From: Algiphilus sp022763315
GTDB lineage: Bacteria; Pseudomonadota; Gammaproteobacteria; Nevskiales; Nevskiaceae
DNA: 64,000 nt
Assembly: GCF_965249985.1 (NCBI RefSeq)
Contig: NZ_OZ252280.1
Strand: one strand, 5' to 3'
This document shows positions 25,773 to 34,603 of the stretch, in pieces. The position numbers were made by a program, and so were the translations under genes. Within the stretch, counting starts at the first letter, position 1. The number at the start of each line of letters is the position of its first letter. Under the pieces are notes generated by a model that saw nothing but the letters and a program-made list of their open reading frames with translations, ran no database searches and was not told where the DNA came from.

Positions 25773-27455
25773 ATGCATAAGAAAGCCCTGTGGTGGGCCG
25801 TAGTAGCGGCCCTTTGGTGTGGAGCCGGCACGGTAGCTGCGCAGGAGCCCCCACCGGCACCTGAGTATCCCTCGCCGGAGTGGTACGAACGCGAAGCCCG
25901 GAACTATGCGCGTACGCTCGAAGGGCCCACCGAACAGGTCAGCCAGTCCGCCTTCGTGACCCGGCTCACGCAACAGAGCCTGGCCAATCTCGCGGACTAC
26001 GGCGCGCGCGCTGTCACCGACCCGAGCTGGTTGCTGGCGAGTTCGGAGCCGATCCGCAATCTGCTCAACCAGTTGGACGCACCACAGGTCGCGCTCGCGG
26101 AGCTGGCCTCGTTGCTGCGCATGCTGGCCGAGGATCCGGCCAACGCCGTGCAGTTCTCGTTGAATACGCCGGTCACGCCGCTGTGCAGCAGCTATGCCCT
26201 GCAGTGCGCGGGAGACCCCTTCCGTTATCCGGGAGTCGACCCCTTCTACGGCAACGAAGGCCTGCGCGAGGCGGTGGTGTTCTATGACCGCGGCTGCGCC
26301 CGAATCAGCGGTCACGTCTGGCAGCCGGCAGAGACCGCAGGCCGACTGCCTGGGGTGGTGATCGAGAACGGCTCGATCCAGGCGCCGGAGCCCCTCTACT
26401 GGTGGTTTGCGCAGACGCTGGTGCGCGCCGGCTACACCGTTATGACTTTCGATCCGCGTGGTCAGGGTCGCTCCGACCAGCAGACCCCGGATTTCGAGCA
26501 GGGCAGCAATGCCAACAGCGCTGTGTTCTGGGAGGGGCTGGTGGATGCCATCGACTTCTTCCGTTCCACACCGCAGCAGCCCTATCCGCACAACGAGGGC
26601 TGCGCGGGTACCTATCCAACGCCGACGACGCCACACAATCCCTACTACGCGGTCCAGGATCCCGACCGCCTGGGCCTTGCGGGCCATTCGCTGGGCGCCA
26701 CCGGCGTGGCGGTCGTGCAATCTTATGGCGCGCCGGGCGCCGAGCCATGGCCGGGTGTGTTGGACGCCAGCAATCCAGTGGATGCGGTGGTCGCCTGGGA
26801 TGGTCTGTCCACGCCGGCGCCGGCCAGCGAGGGCCGGCCGGCAGTGGTGCCGCGCGTCCCCGCCATGGGGCAGACCAGTGAATACGGCATCTTCGGCGGA
26901 CCGCATACCGAGCCACCCGACCCGGACAGCCACAAGGGCGGCTTCGAAGGCTGGCGGGCTGCCGGTGTGCCGGTTTCGCAGTTCACTATTCGTGGCAGCA
27001 CCCATTTCGAGTGGTCCAACATTCCCACCTTTCCGTCCACCTCCTGGTGCCCGGATGCGGCCAGTGGCCAGTGCAGAGATGGCTGGGGTCTGCCGATGGC
27101 CGACCACTATTCGCTGGCCTGGCTCGATCGTTGGCTGAAGCGTCCCGGCGAGGCCGGTTACAGCGACGCGGACGCACGTCTGCTCGCCGATGCGCAATGG
27201 GCCGAGCGGTTCAGTTTCTACTATCGGTCGGCGCGGGACTTTCCGACGCGCACCGGAGAGCTGGCGCGATGCGAGGATGTGGCTGCCGGATGCCCGGCGC
27301 AGACCACGCAGGCGGCGGGTACTGCCGCGAATCTCAGCGACAGTGGGGGCGTGCTTTCCCCATGGAGCCTGATAGTGGTGCTATTGGCGGGCTTGGTGCG
27401 CGCCGCAACCAAGCGCAGGTACGTGCGGCTGCTATCGGTTGAGCGCGGCAGCTGA
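25773..27455 (+). CDS. Secreted alpha/beta hydrolase with a C-terminal sorting-type tail
   Basis: This 560-residue protein starts with a signal peptide (cleavage near A-A-Q-E, residue 24). The hydrolase part shows F-D-P-R-G-Q-G-R-S near residue 226 and the nucleophile elbow G-H-S-L-G-A with S306. A likely acid is in the V-V-A-W-D-G strand, and the likely catalytic histidine is in G-S-T-H-F-E-W near residue 410. Cysteines are frequent (C-S-S-Y-A-L-Q-C, C-P-D-A-A-S-G-Q-C), in keeping with export. The last 45 residues are S-D-S-G-G-V-L, a hydrophobic stretch, then A-T-K-R-R-Y, resembling GlyGly-CTERM tails cut by rhombosortase after type II secretion. Substrate unknown; lipase or esterase is likely. 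Confidence 0.78.
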   Translation: MHKKALWWAVVAALWCGAGTVAAQEPPPAPEYPSPEWYEREARNYARTLEGPTEQVSQSAFVTRLTQQSLANLADYGARAVTDPSWLLASSEPIRNLLNQLDAPQVALAELASLLRMLAEDPANAVQFSLNTPVTPLCSSYALQCAGDPFRYPGVDPFYGNEGLREAVVFYDRGCARISGHVWQPAETAGRLPGVVIENGSIQAPEPLYWWFAQTLVRAGYTVMTFDPRGQGRSDQQTPDFEQGSNANSAVFWEGLVDAIDFFRSTPQQPYPHNEGCAGTYPTPTTPHNPYYAVQDPDRLGLAGHSLGATGVAVVQSYGAPGAEPWPGVLDASNPVDAVVAWDGLSTPAPASEGRPAVVPRVPAMGQTSEYGIFGGPHTEPPDPDSHKGGFEGWRAAGVPVSQFTIRGSTHFEWSNIPTFPSTSWCPDAASGQCRDGWGLPMADHYSLAWLDRWLKRPGEAGYSDADARLLADAQWAERFSFYYRSARDFPTRTGELARCEDVAAGCPAQTTQAAGTAANLSDSGGVLSPWSLIVVLLAGLVRAATKRRYVRLLSVERGS

Positions 27456-27552
27456 CAGAAGGCGAGGATGGTAGCGTGGTGCGCTTCAGGTGCGCGCGCT
27501 GGCTGATATCCCTCGAAGGCGCGCGCACCGAAAGCACGAGGTCAGCCGCATC

Positions 27553-28416
27553 ATGCGCATCTTGTTTTACGGTCTGGCCTGGCTGCCATTGCCGATGTTG
27601 CAACTCCTCGGCAGTGGCGTAGGGGCGCTGCTCTGGTGGGGTAGATCCGCGCGACGGCGTGTGGCGCTGGCCAACATTGCGGCCTGCATGCCGGAGCGGT
27701 CCGCGCGCGAACAGGCGCGTATCGCCCGCATCTCGCTGCGTCACGAGTTCATGACCTACGTCGAGACGGCGCGCTACTGGCTGGGGCCAGCGGCCTCGGT
27801 CAAGCGGTCCGTGCGCGCCTGGCGGAATCTTCACTTGCTCGACGAGGCCTTTGCCCAGGGCAAGGGCGTGATCCTGCTGACGCTGCATATGGGGGCCTTC
27901 GAAGCGGTGGCCATTCCCATGTCCGCGCGCTACCCCTTCTACGGCCTGTACAAGCCGCAAAAAGGGGTCATCAATGCGCTCTCGTTGCGAGGCCGCAAGC
28001 GCTTCGGTGGCCGCATGCAGATCGCCGAGGCCGGCGTACGGCGCGCGTCCCTGCCGCTCTTGGCGGAAGGCTACGGCGTGTACTACATGCCCGACCATGA
28101 CCCGCCCGCCGGTCGCGGTATCTTCGTGCCCTTCATGGGGGTGGCGGCGCACACGCCGACGCTGATCGCGCGCATGGCGCAGGAATCTGGGGCGCCGGTG
28201 CTCTTCCTGGTGGGGGAGCGGCTGCCCTGGGCGCGCGGCTACGTCGCGCACTATCTGCCTGCGCCGGACGGCGTTTACAGCGCCGATGTCGAGATCGCCA
28301 CTGCAGCAGTTAACGAAGGACTGGAGCGCTGCGTACGCCTGCGCCCGGAACAGTACTGGTGGAGCTACAAGCGGTTCCGGCGGCGGCCGGACGCTACGCC
28401 GGCCTTCTACCGCTGA
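27553..28416 (+). CDS. LpxL/HtrB-type lipid A (lysophospholipid) acyltransferase
   Basis: This 287-residue protein has one N-terminal membrane segment and the acyltransferase H-x4-E motif H-M-G-A-F-E at residues 112-117. Further family segments are L-Y-K-P-Q near 136, Y-Y-M-P-D-H-D near 177 and Y-W-W-S-Y-K-R-F-R near 270. This is the lauroyl/myristoyl acyltransferase family that completes lipid A at the inner membrane. The start ATG 27553 is chosen because the protein then begins at the membrane helix. Lipid A genes are not otherwise present, so which acyl step it performs is open. Confidence 0.85.
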   Translation: MRILFYGLAWLPLPMLQLLGSGVGALLWWGRSARRRVALANIAACMPERSAREQARIARISLRHEFMTYVETARYWLGPAASVKRSVRAWRNLHLLDEAFAQGKGVILLTLHMGAFEAVAIPMSARYPFYGLYKPQKGVINALSLRGRKRFGGRMQIAEAGVRRASLPLLAEGYGVYYMPDHDPPAGRGIFVPFMGVAAHTPTLIARMAQESGAPVLFLVGERLPWARGYVAHYLPAPDGVYSADVEIATAAVNEGLERCVRLRPEQYWWSYKRFRRRPDATPAFYR

Positions 28417-28567
28417 GCGCACACACTTGGGCCAATCGTTCCGGCGGCACGCCTGGCGGGATGCGGCGTGCCGTCCCCACTTCGGCATGATCCGTGCAGG
28501 CGCTGTGCCATCATTGGACACTGCGGTAACCCGCGACGCCTGAACGCCCCCTGCCACCGAAGAAGCC

Positions 28568-29686
28568 ATGCCCTCCGAATCCCCCGCGAACCCGCTGGCA
28601 CGCCTGCATGCCCACGGCCAGAGCTTCTGGCTCGACTACATCCGTCGACAGATGCTGCACGATGGCGCCCTGCAGCGCCTGATCGACGACGACGGCCTGC
28701 GCGGCATGACCTCGAATCCCGCCATCTTCGAAAAAGCCATCGCCGGCTCCGACGACTATGACGCGCAGCTCCGCGAACTGGCGCGCGCAGGAGTGGATCG
28801 GGATACCGCGTACGAGGCATTGGTCCTGCAGGACATCGCACGCGCCGCCGATGTGCTCGCGCCAGTGCATGCCGCCAGCGAGGGCATCGACGGCTGCATC
28901 AGCATCGAGGTCTCGCCGCATCTGGCGCGCGATACCGAGGGCACCCTCGCCGAGGCGCGCCGGCTGTGGTCACGGCTGAACCGGCCCAACATCATGATCA
29001 AGGTGCCGGGTACCCCCGAGGGCGTACCGGCCATCGAGACCCTGATCGCCGAAGGCATCAGTGTCAATGTCACGTTGCTGTTCTCCGTGTCGCGCTACGC
29101 CGAGGTGTTGGAGGCCTTCATGCGGGGGCTGGAACGGCGGCGCGCCCACGGCAAGCCGATCGACAAGGTCGCGTCGGTGGCGAGCTTCTTTCTGTCGCGC
29201 ATCGATTCGCTGGTCGACGCTCGGCTCGACCGCTACGGTACCGAGCCGGCGCGGGCTTTGCGCGGGCAGGCGGCCACTGCCTGCGCCCGTCTGGCCTATG
29301 CACACTTCTGCTCGCAGCGGCGCAGCGCGCGCTGGGAAGCACTCGCCGAAGCCGGCGCCAAGCCGCAACGCCTGCTGTGGGCTTCGACCAGCGCCAAGGA
29401 TCCGGCGTATTCGGATGTGAAGTACGTCGAGCCACTCATCGGGCCGGACACCGTCACCACATTGCCGCCGGAAACCGTCACAGCCTTCCGCGATCACGGC
29501 CATTGCGCGGTGACCCTTGCCGAAACCGCCGATGACGCGCACGACATCCTGCAGCGCCTGGCCGATCTTGATATCGACACCGATGTCCTGGCCGACCAAC
29601 TCGAGGCGGAGGGCATCGATAAATTCGTGCAGCCCTTCGACGCCCTGCTCGACACCATTCAACAGCGCCTGAACGCGGCGGCCTGA
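28568..29686 (+). CDS. tal: Transaldolase
   Basis: A 372-residue enzyme of the longer (TalB subfamily III, actinobacterial/cyanobacterial-like) type. The Schiff-base lysine is K145 in I-M-I-K-V-P-G-T. Other marks are G-M-T-S-N-P-A-I-F-E-K near residue 46, S-V-N-V-T-L-L-F-S near 162 and the V-A-S-V-A-S-F-F-L-S-R-I-D segment. It interconverts sedoheptulose 7-phosphate/glyceraldehyde 3-phosphate and erythrose 4-phosphate/fructose 6-phosphate in the pentose phosphate pathway. It stands alone, with uppP 52 bases downstream. Confidence 0.95.
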   Translation: MPSESPANPLARLHAHGQSFWLDYIRRQMLHDGALQRLIDDDGLRGMTSNPAIFEKAIAGSDDYDAQLRELARAGVDRDTAYEALVLQDIARAADVLAPVHAASEGIDGCISIEVSPHLARDTEGTLAEARRLWSRLNRPNIMIKVPGTPEGVPAIETLIAEGISVNVTLLFSVSRYAEVLEAFMRGLERRRAHGKPIDKVASVASFFLSRIDSLVDARLDRYGTEPARALRGQAATACARLAYAHFCSQRRSARWEALAEAGAKPQRLLWASTSAKDPAYSDVKYVEPLIGPDTVTTLPPETVTAFRDHGHCAVTLAETADDAHDILQRLADLDIDTDVLADQLEAEGIDKFVQPFDALLDTIQQRLNAAA

Positions 29687-29738
29687 AGGCCACTACCGGG
29701 GGAATCAGGCGCCGCCGGCGCCGTCACGGGGGGATAGT

Positions 29739-30551
29739 GTGGATCTGTTGCTGCTCGTTCTGCTCGCCCTGATCCAGGGCATTACCGAGTTCTTGCCAAT
29801 CAGTTCGTCGGCGCATCTGGTGCTCTTCCCGATGGTGCTGGGCGTCGAGGACCAGGGCCTGGGGATCGATCTCGCTTTGCACGCCGGTACGCTGGTGGCG
29901 GTCATGGCCTATTTCCGCAACGAGACCGGCCAGCTCTTTCGCGGCGGCGTACAGCTGCTGCAGCCAGGGCGGCAGAGCCCCGAGCGCACCCTTGCGCTGC
30001 AAGTGGCGGTGGCGACGCTGCCAGTGGTGATTGCGGGGCTGCTGCTGCGCGAAGTCATCGCCCAGGATCTGCGTGCCCTGCCGGTGATCGCGACCACCAC
30101 GCTGGTCTTCGGCCTGCTGCTCGGCTATGCCGATTGGCGCGGTCGCGGCAATGCGCCGGAGGTGACACTGACGCTGACCATGGCCTTGCTCATCGGCCTG
30201 GCGCAGACGCTGGCGCTGATTCCCGGTGTCTCGCGCTCCGGCATCACCATCACGGCGGCGCTGCTGGTAGGCCTGGCACGGCCGGAGGCGGCGCGCTTCG
30301 CGCTGCTGCTCGCTATTCCCACCACCGCCGCCGCCACCCTGCTAGGCACCATCGAACTGTTGCGCGGGACCGAGGGCTTCGACGCCGATCCTGCGGACGC
30401 CGCCACCGCGGCCGGTCTCGCCATGCTGTCGGCCTATCTCGCCATCTTCTGGCTGATGCGCTTCGTACGGCGGGCCAGCTTCATGCCCTTTGTGTACTAC
30501 CGCGTGGTGCTGGGGCTGGTGCTCTTCGGCTGGTGGGCGTCGACGCTGTAG
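29739..30551 (+). CDS. uppP: Undecaprenyl-diphosphate phosphatase
   Basis: This 270-residue membrane protein has both conserved UppP (BacA) motifs: G-I-T-E-F-L-P-I-S-S-S-A-H at 14-26, with E17 and the serines facing the active site, and P-G-V-S-R-S-G at 162-168. It regenerates the C55 lipid carrier used for peptidoglycan and surface glycans. The start is GTG 29739 behind a GGGGGGA ribosome site. Its presence near the glycan genes is probably incidental, since uppP is a housekeeping gene. Confidence 0.96.
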   Translation: MDLLLLVLLALIQGITEFLPISSSAHLVLFPMVLGVEDQGLGIDLALHAGTLVAVMAYFRNETGQLFRGGVQLLQPGRQSPERTLALQVAVATLPVVIAGLLLREVIAQDLRALPVIATTTLVFGLLLGYADWRGRGNAPEVTLTLTMALLIGLAQTLALIPGVSRSGITITAALLVGLARPEAARFALLLAIPTTAAATLLGTIELLRGTEGFDADPADAATAAGLAMLSAYLAIFWLMRFVRRASFMPFVYYRVVLGLVLFGWWASTL

Positions 30552-30624
30552 GCGCGGCGGCGGACTTCAACACGGCGGCGCGCAGAGCGCAGCGCCGGCC
30601 CTGGCGGTGTAGGCTGCGCCCGCT

Positions 30625-31512
30625 ATGGAGATTCTGCGCGCAGACAACCTGGTCAAGCGCTTCCCCAGCCGGGGCGGCGAGGTGCGCGCCGTCGACGGCG
30701 TCAGCCTACGCGTGCGCAGCGGCAGCTGCTTCGGCCTGCTCGGGCCCAATGGCGCCGGCAAATCCACCACCATCGAAATGCTGGAAGGCATTTCGCGCCC
30801 CAGCGCCGGCGCCATCCACTTTCGTGGCGCACCCTTGGATGCCCGCTATCGCGAACGCGTCGGCATCCAGTTCCAGGCCACGGCGCTGCAGGAGAATCTC
30901 ACCGTGCGTGAGAATCTGCGCTTCTTCTCGCGCCTGTACCGCCATCGCGCGCCTCTCGACAGCGTGATCGAGCGCTGTCATCTGGGCGCCTTCCTCGACC
31001 GCGACACGCGCCAACTGTCGGGCGGCCAGCGGCAGCGCGTGCTGCTCGGCATCGCGTTGGTGAACGACCCCGAGATCCTCTTTCTCGATGAGCCGACCAC
31101 CGGACTCGATCCGCAGGCGCGGCGCAACTTCTGGTCGCTGATCGACGATGTGATCGCCGCCGGTAAGACCGTGGTGCTCACCACGCACTACATGGACGAG
31201 GCGGAGCGCCTGTGCGACCACCTCGCCATCATGGACCACGGCCGCGTGATTGCCGAAGGCAGTCCGCGCGCCTTGCTCGACCAGCACTTCGGTGAGGTCG
31301 TTCTGGAATTGCCCGCTGGCGCACTCAACGGGGCTGGCGATGCCATTGCCCATACCGTGAAGGGAGAGTGGGCCGAGCTTGTCACCGATGACGTCAACGC
31401 CACGCTGTCCCAACTCATGCAAGCGGGCGTGCCGCTGGCGCAACTGTCGGTGCGGCCACGCACGCTGGAGGATCTGTTCCTGCACCTGACCGGCAAGGCG
31501 CTGCGCGCATGA
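30625..31512 (+). CDS. ABC-2 type exporter, ATP-binding subunit
   Basis: This is a 295-residue ATPase with Walker A G-P-N-G-A-G-K-S (40-47), signature L-S-G-G-Q (131-135), Walker B L-F-L-D-E-P (152-157) and the switch histidine in L-T-T-H-Y-M-D-E-A-E near 190. The last 80 residues form the accessory domain seen in drug and polyketide export ATPases. Its stop overlaps the start of the permease gene (ATGA). It should energise export of an unknown compound. Confidence 0.93.
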   Translation: MEILRADNLVKRFPSRGGEVRAVDGVSLRVRSGSCFGLLGPNGAGKSTTIEMLEGISRPSAGAIHFRGAPLDARYRERVGIQFQATALQENLTVRENLRFFSRLYRHRAPLDSVIERCHLGAFLDRDTRQLSGGQRQRVLLGIALVNDPEILFLDEPTTGLDPQARRNFWSLIDDVIAAGKTVVLTTHYMDEAERLCDHLAIMDHGRVIAEGSPRALLDQHFGEVVLELPAGALNGAGDAIAHTVKGEWAELVTDDVNATLSQLMQAGVPLAQLSVRPRTLEDLFLHLTGKALRA

Positions 31513-32543
31513 ATCGTCTGACCGCCTCCCTGCAGCGTTTTGCCGCCACTACGCGCGCGCGTACCCTCGAATTCCTGCGTGACCGCTCGGCGCTGAGCTG
31601 GAACTTGCTCTTTCCGATCGTGCTGGTCGGCGGTTTCGCGATGATCTTTTCGGGCGAACCAGAGCCTTTATTCCGTGTTGCCGTGATGGGCGCGCCCACT
31701 TCGGCCACGGCTGCCTTTCTGGAAACGCCCGGTGTCGCCACCGAGCCGGTGCAGGCCCAGGACACAGCCATCCAGCGGGTGGCGCGCCAGCGCATCGACA
31801 TGCTGCTTGATGTCGAGACGCAGCCCGTGCGCTACTGGATCAACCCCAATGCACAATCTGGCGCACTGCTCGAGCATCTGCTGCGCGCCACCCTGACCAC
31901 GGAGCCGCCTCAGCGCGTGGCGGTGGCGGGCGATCCCATCCGCTATGTCGATTGGGTACTGCCCGGCATCCTCGCCATGAACGTCATGTTCTCCTCGTTG
32001 TGGGGCGTCGGCTACGGCATCGTGCGCTACCGCAAGAACGGCTATCTCAAGCGCCTCAATGCCACCCCGCTGACCGCGCTGGAGTTCATCTGTGCGCAGC
32101 TGGCCTCGCGCCTCGGCCTGGTCGTACTGATGACCTCCATCATGTTCGCCGGCTGCCAGTGGCTGATCGGCTTCCGCATGGCGGGCAGTGCACTGGATCT
32201 GCTGGTGGTGGCCGTGCTGGGCAGCGTGGCCATGATCGCCCTCGGGCTCATCATCGCCGCGCGCGTGACCAGCGAAGAGCTTGCCAGCGGCATGCTCAAC
32301 ATCTTTTCGTGGCCGATGCTGGTCCTTTCGGGCGTTTTCTACTCCATCGATGAAGCGCCACAATGGCTGCAAGGCCTCGCACAATGGCTGCCGCTGACCC
32401 ATATCCTCGATGCCGCGCGCGCGATCATGCTCGACGGCGCAGGCCTGTGGGAGGTGCGGGGTGCGCTACTGGCGCTGGCCGCGATGAGCATCGCGCTGCT
32501 GGTGCTTGGTGCTAGCCTGTTCAAATGGACGCCACAAGGATGA
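31509..32543 (+). CDS. ABC-2 type exporter, permease subunit
   Basis: This 344-residue membrane protein has an N-terminal helix (about 32-48), a periplasmic region of roughly 120 residues and a C-terminal block of five helices. That block includes the W-P-M-L-V-L-S-G-V-F-Y segment typical of ABC-2 permeases. R-K-N-G-Y-L-K-R-L near residue 175 is the cytoplasmic coupling region. It is translationally coupled to the ATPase gene. The substrate is unknown; daunorubicin-type and lipid exporters share this design. The following metallo-beta-lactamase-fold gene begins 8 bases after its stop, so it is probably in the same operon. Confidence 0.88.
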   Translation: MNRLTASLQRFAATTRARTLEFLRDRSALSWNLLFPIVLVGGFAMIFSGEPEPLFRVAVMGAPTSATAAFLETPGVATEPVQAQDTAIQRVARQRIDMLLDVETQPVRYWINPNAQSGALLEHLLRATLTTEPPQRVAVAGDPIRYVDWVLPGILAMNVMFSSLWGVGYGIVRYRKNGYLKRLNATPLTALEFICAQLASRLGLVVLMTSIMFAGCQWLIGFRMAGSALDLLVVAVLGSVAMIALGLIIAARVTSEELASGMLNIFSWPMLVLSGVFYSIDEAPQWLQGLAQWLPLTHILDAARAIMLDGAGLWEVRGALLALAAMSIALLVLGASLFKWTPQG

Positions 32544-32550
32544 TCTGTTG

Positions 32551-33510
32551 ATGACCCCGGTCGAACCCGCTTCCTACCGCACCCTGTCCGACCACCTTTG
32601 GTGCATCGATACCCAGCAGCTGCGCGAACAGTTGGCCGCCTGCTACCTAGTGGGCGATGGGGCGCACTACGCCTTCATCGAATGCGGCACCAATCACAGC
32701 GTGCCGCAGTTGCTGGCGCTGCTCGACCACCTCGGCATCCAGCGCGAGCAAGTGCGCTACGTCATCCCCACCCATGTGCACCTGGATCACGCCGGCGGTG
32801 CTGGGCTGTTGATGCAGGAGCTGCCGGAAGCCACCCTGGTCATGCATCCGCGCGGCGCGCGTCATATGGTCGACCCCAGCGCCCTGTGGAAAGGGGTGTG
32901 CGCGGTCTATGGCGACGACGAGGCCGAGCGTATGTACGGCGCGCTGATTCCGGTGCCGGAGGAGCGGGTGCGCATCGCCGACAGCGGCGAGCAGATCGCA
33001 GTGGGTACGCGTGTGCTGGACGTCCTCGACAGCCCTGGTCACGCGCGGCACCACTTCAGTCTGTGGGATGCGACCACGCGCGGCTGGTTTACCGGAGATA
33101 CCTTCGGGCTGTCCTACCGCGAATTCGACAGCGCGTACGGCGCTTTCGTGATTCCCACCACGACGCCGGTGCAGTTCGACCCGGACGCCTGGAAGACCAC
33201 GCTGGATGCCTATCTGGCGCGCGATCCGGCCTGCATGTACCTGACGCATTTCTGCCGGGTGGAGGACGTGCAGCGGTTGGCGGATGACCTGCGCACCGCC
33301 ATCGACGACTACGTCACCATCGCCCGCTCGCTCAAGGACAGCCACCACCGCCACGACGCCATTGTCGACGCCCTTTCGGCGCATGCCGTGGGCGCGGCGC
33401 AGCGTCACGCGGCACCGCTCAGCGAGCAGGCGGTGCGCGAACTGCTCGCGCACGACATCGAACTGAATGCCCAGGGGCTGGAAGTGTGGCTCGACCGCGA
33501 GGCCGCATAG
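32551..33510 (+). CDS. Metallo-beta-lactamase fold hydrolase
   Basis: At 319 residues from ATG 32551 this protein has the metal motif T-H-V-H-L-D-H-A-G-G (74-83; H75, H77, D79, H80). A third histidine lies in D-S-P-G-H-A-R-H-H and the bridging acid in W-F-T-G-D-T-F-G. The type resembles glyoxalase II-like and flavodiiron-related MBL proteins of about 320 residues. A C-terminal helical extension follows the MBL core. Its reaction is not known. It follows the ABC exporter by 8 bases and its last 25 bases overlap the next gene, so the four genes look co-transcribed. Confidence 0.85.
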   Translation: MTPVEPASYRTLSDHLWCIDTQQLREQLAACYLVGDGAHYAFIECGTNHSVPQLLALLDHLGIQREQVRYVIPTHVHLDHAGGAGLLMQELPEATLVMHPRGARHMVDPSALWKGVCAVYGDDEAERMYGALIPVPEERVRIADSGEQIAVGTRVLDVLDSPGHARHHFSLWDATTRGWFTGDTFGLSYREFDSAYGAFVIPTTTPVQFDPDAWKTTLDAYLARDPACMYLTHFCRVEDVQRLADDLRTAIDDYVTIARSLKDSHHRHDAIVDALSAHAVGAAQRHAAPLSEQAVRELLAHDIELNAQGLEVWLDREAA

Positions 33511-34586
33511 GGCGCCTGCCGGGACTGCGCGCGCTACTCGCCGCGGGCCTTGGCCTGTGGCTGAGTGGCTGCAGCTCGATGGCCTACTACGGCCATCTGA
33601 TCAAGGGACAGACCGAAGTACTGTCGGCGCGCACACCGATTGCCGAGGTCGTTGCCGACCCGGAGACCGACGCAACGCTGCGCGCGCGGCTGCAACGCGT
33701 CGACCAGGCGCGCGGCTTTGCCGTGGCGCAGCTCGCGCTACCGGAGAGCGGCAGCTACCGCAGCTACGTCGAACTGGACCGCCGCTATGTGTTGTGGAAT
33801 GTCTTCGCCGCCCCCGAGTTCTCGATGCAGGCCCATCAGTGGTGCAACTGGCTCTACGGCTGTTTCGCCTATCGCGGCTACTACCGGCACGCCCGGGCCC
33901 AGCGCGAGGCTACGCGCCTGAACGCGCAGGGCATGGACACCCACATCGGCGGCGTGCCGGCCTATTCGACCCTGGGGTGGTTCGACGATCCGCTGCTGTG
34001 GTCGATGATGTATTGGGATGACCACACCTTGCTCGAGACCCTGTTCCACGAGCTAGCCCACGAGCGCCTGTTCCTGAAAGGCGACACGGCCTTCAACGAA
34101 TCCTATGCCAGCTTCGTGGGCGAGGAGGGGCTGCGCCAGTGGGCGGCATCGCGCGGTCTGCCGCCGCCCTCTGCCGCCGTGCAACGACAACGGCGCAATG
34201 CCTTCGTTGCGCTGGTCGAAGACGCGCGACAGCAGTTGGAAGCGCTCTACAGCCGGCCCCTGTCCATCGATGCCATGCGGTCACGCAAGGCCGAGCTCAT
34301 CGAGGCACTGCGTGCACGCTACCGCCGCCTGCGGGATACCGAATGGGAGGGCTGGGGCGGCTATGACCATTGGTTCGAAGCCCCCATCAACAACGCCAAG
34401 CTGCTGACCATCGGTCTCTATCACCAATGGGTGCCGGCTTTTGCCGCTCTGTTCGCGGAGGTGGATGAGGACTGGTCGGCCTTCCATGCCGCCGTGGAAG
34501 CCTTAGCCGACGCGCCCCCCGAGGAACGTCGGAACCGGCTGGAGCAGTTGGCGGCACAGCAGTCGGGCGCTCGCGCGCCGCGCTGA
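33486..34586 (+). CDS. Lipoprotein zinc aminopeptidase family protein (DUF2265 type)
   Basis: This 366-residue protein has a lipoprotein signal (L-W-L-S-G-C with lipidated C29) and the gluzincin motif H-E-L-A-H-E at 188-193. N-E-S-Y-A-S-F-V-G-E-E-G follows near residue 202 and supplies the third zinc ligand. These are hallmarks of the predicted aminopeptidase family PF10023. It starts at GTG 33486 inside the end of the MBL gene. It would sit in the inner or outer membrane facing the periplasm. The natural peptide substrate is unknown. Confidence 0.87.
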   Translation: MARPRGRIGRLPGLRALLAAGLGLWLSGCSSMAYYGHLIKGQTEVLSARTPIAEVVADPETDATLRARLQRVDQARGFAVAQLALPESGSYRSYVELDRRYVLWNVFAAPEFSMQAHQWCNWLYGCFAYRGYYRHARAQREATRLNAQGMDTHIGGVPAYSTLGWFDDPLLWSMMYWDDHTLLETLFHELAHERLFLKGDTAFNESYASFVGEEGLRQWAASRGLPPPSAAVQRQRRNAFVALVEDARQQLEALYSRPLSIDAMRSRKAELIEALRARYRRLRDTEWEGWGGYDHWFEAPINNAKLLTIGLYHQWVPAFAALFAEVDEDWSAFHAAVEALADAPPEERRNRLEQLAAQQSGARAPR

Positions 34587-34603
34587 AGCACGCCTCTGGG
34601 GAC

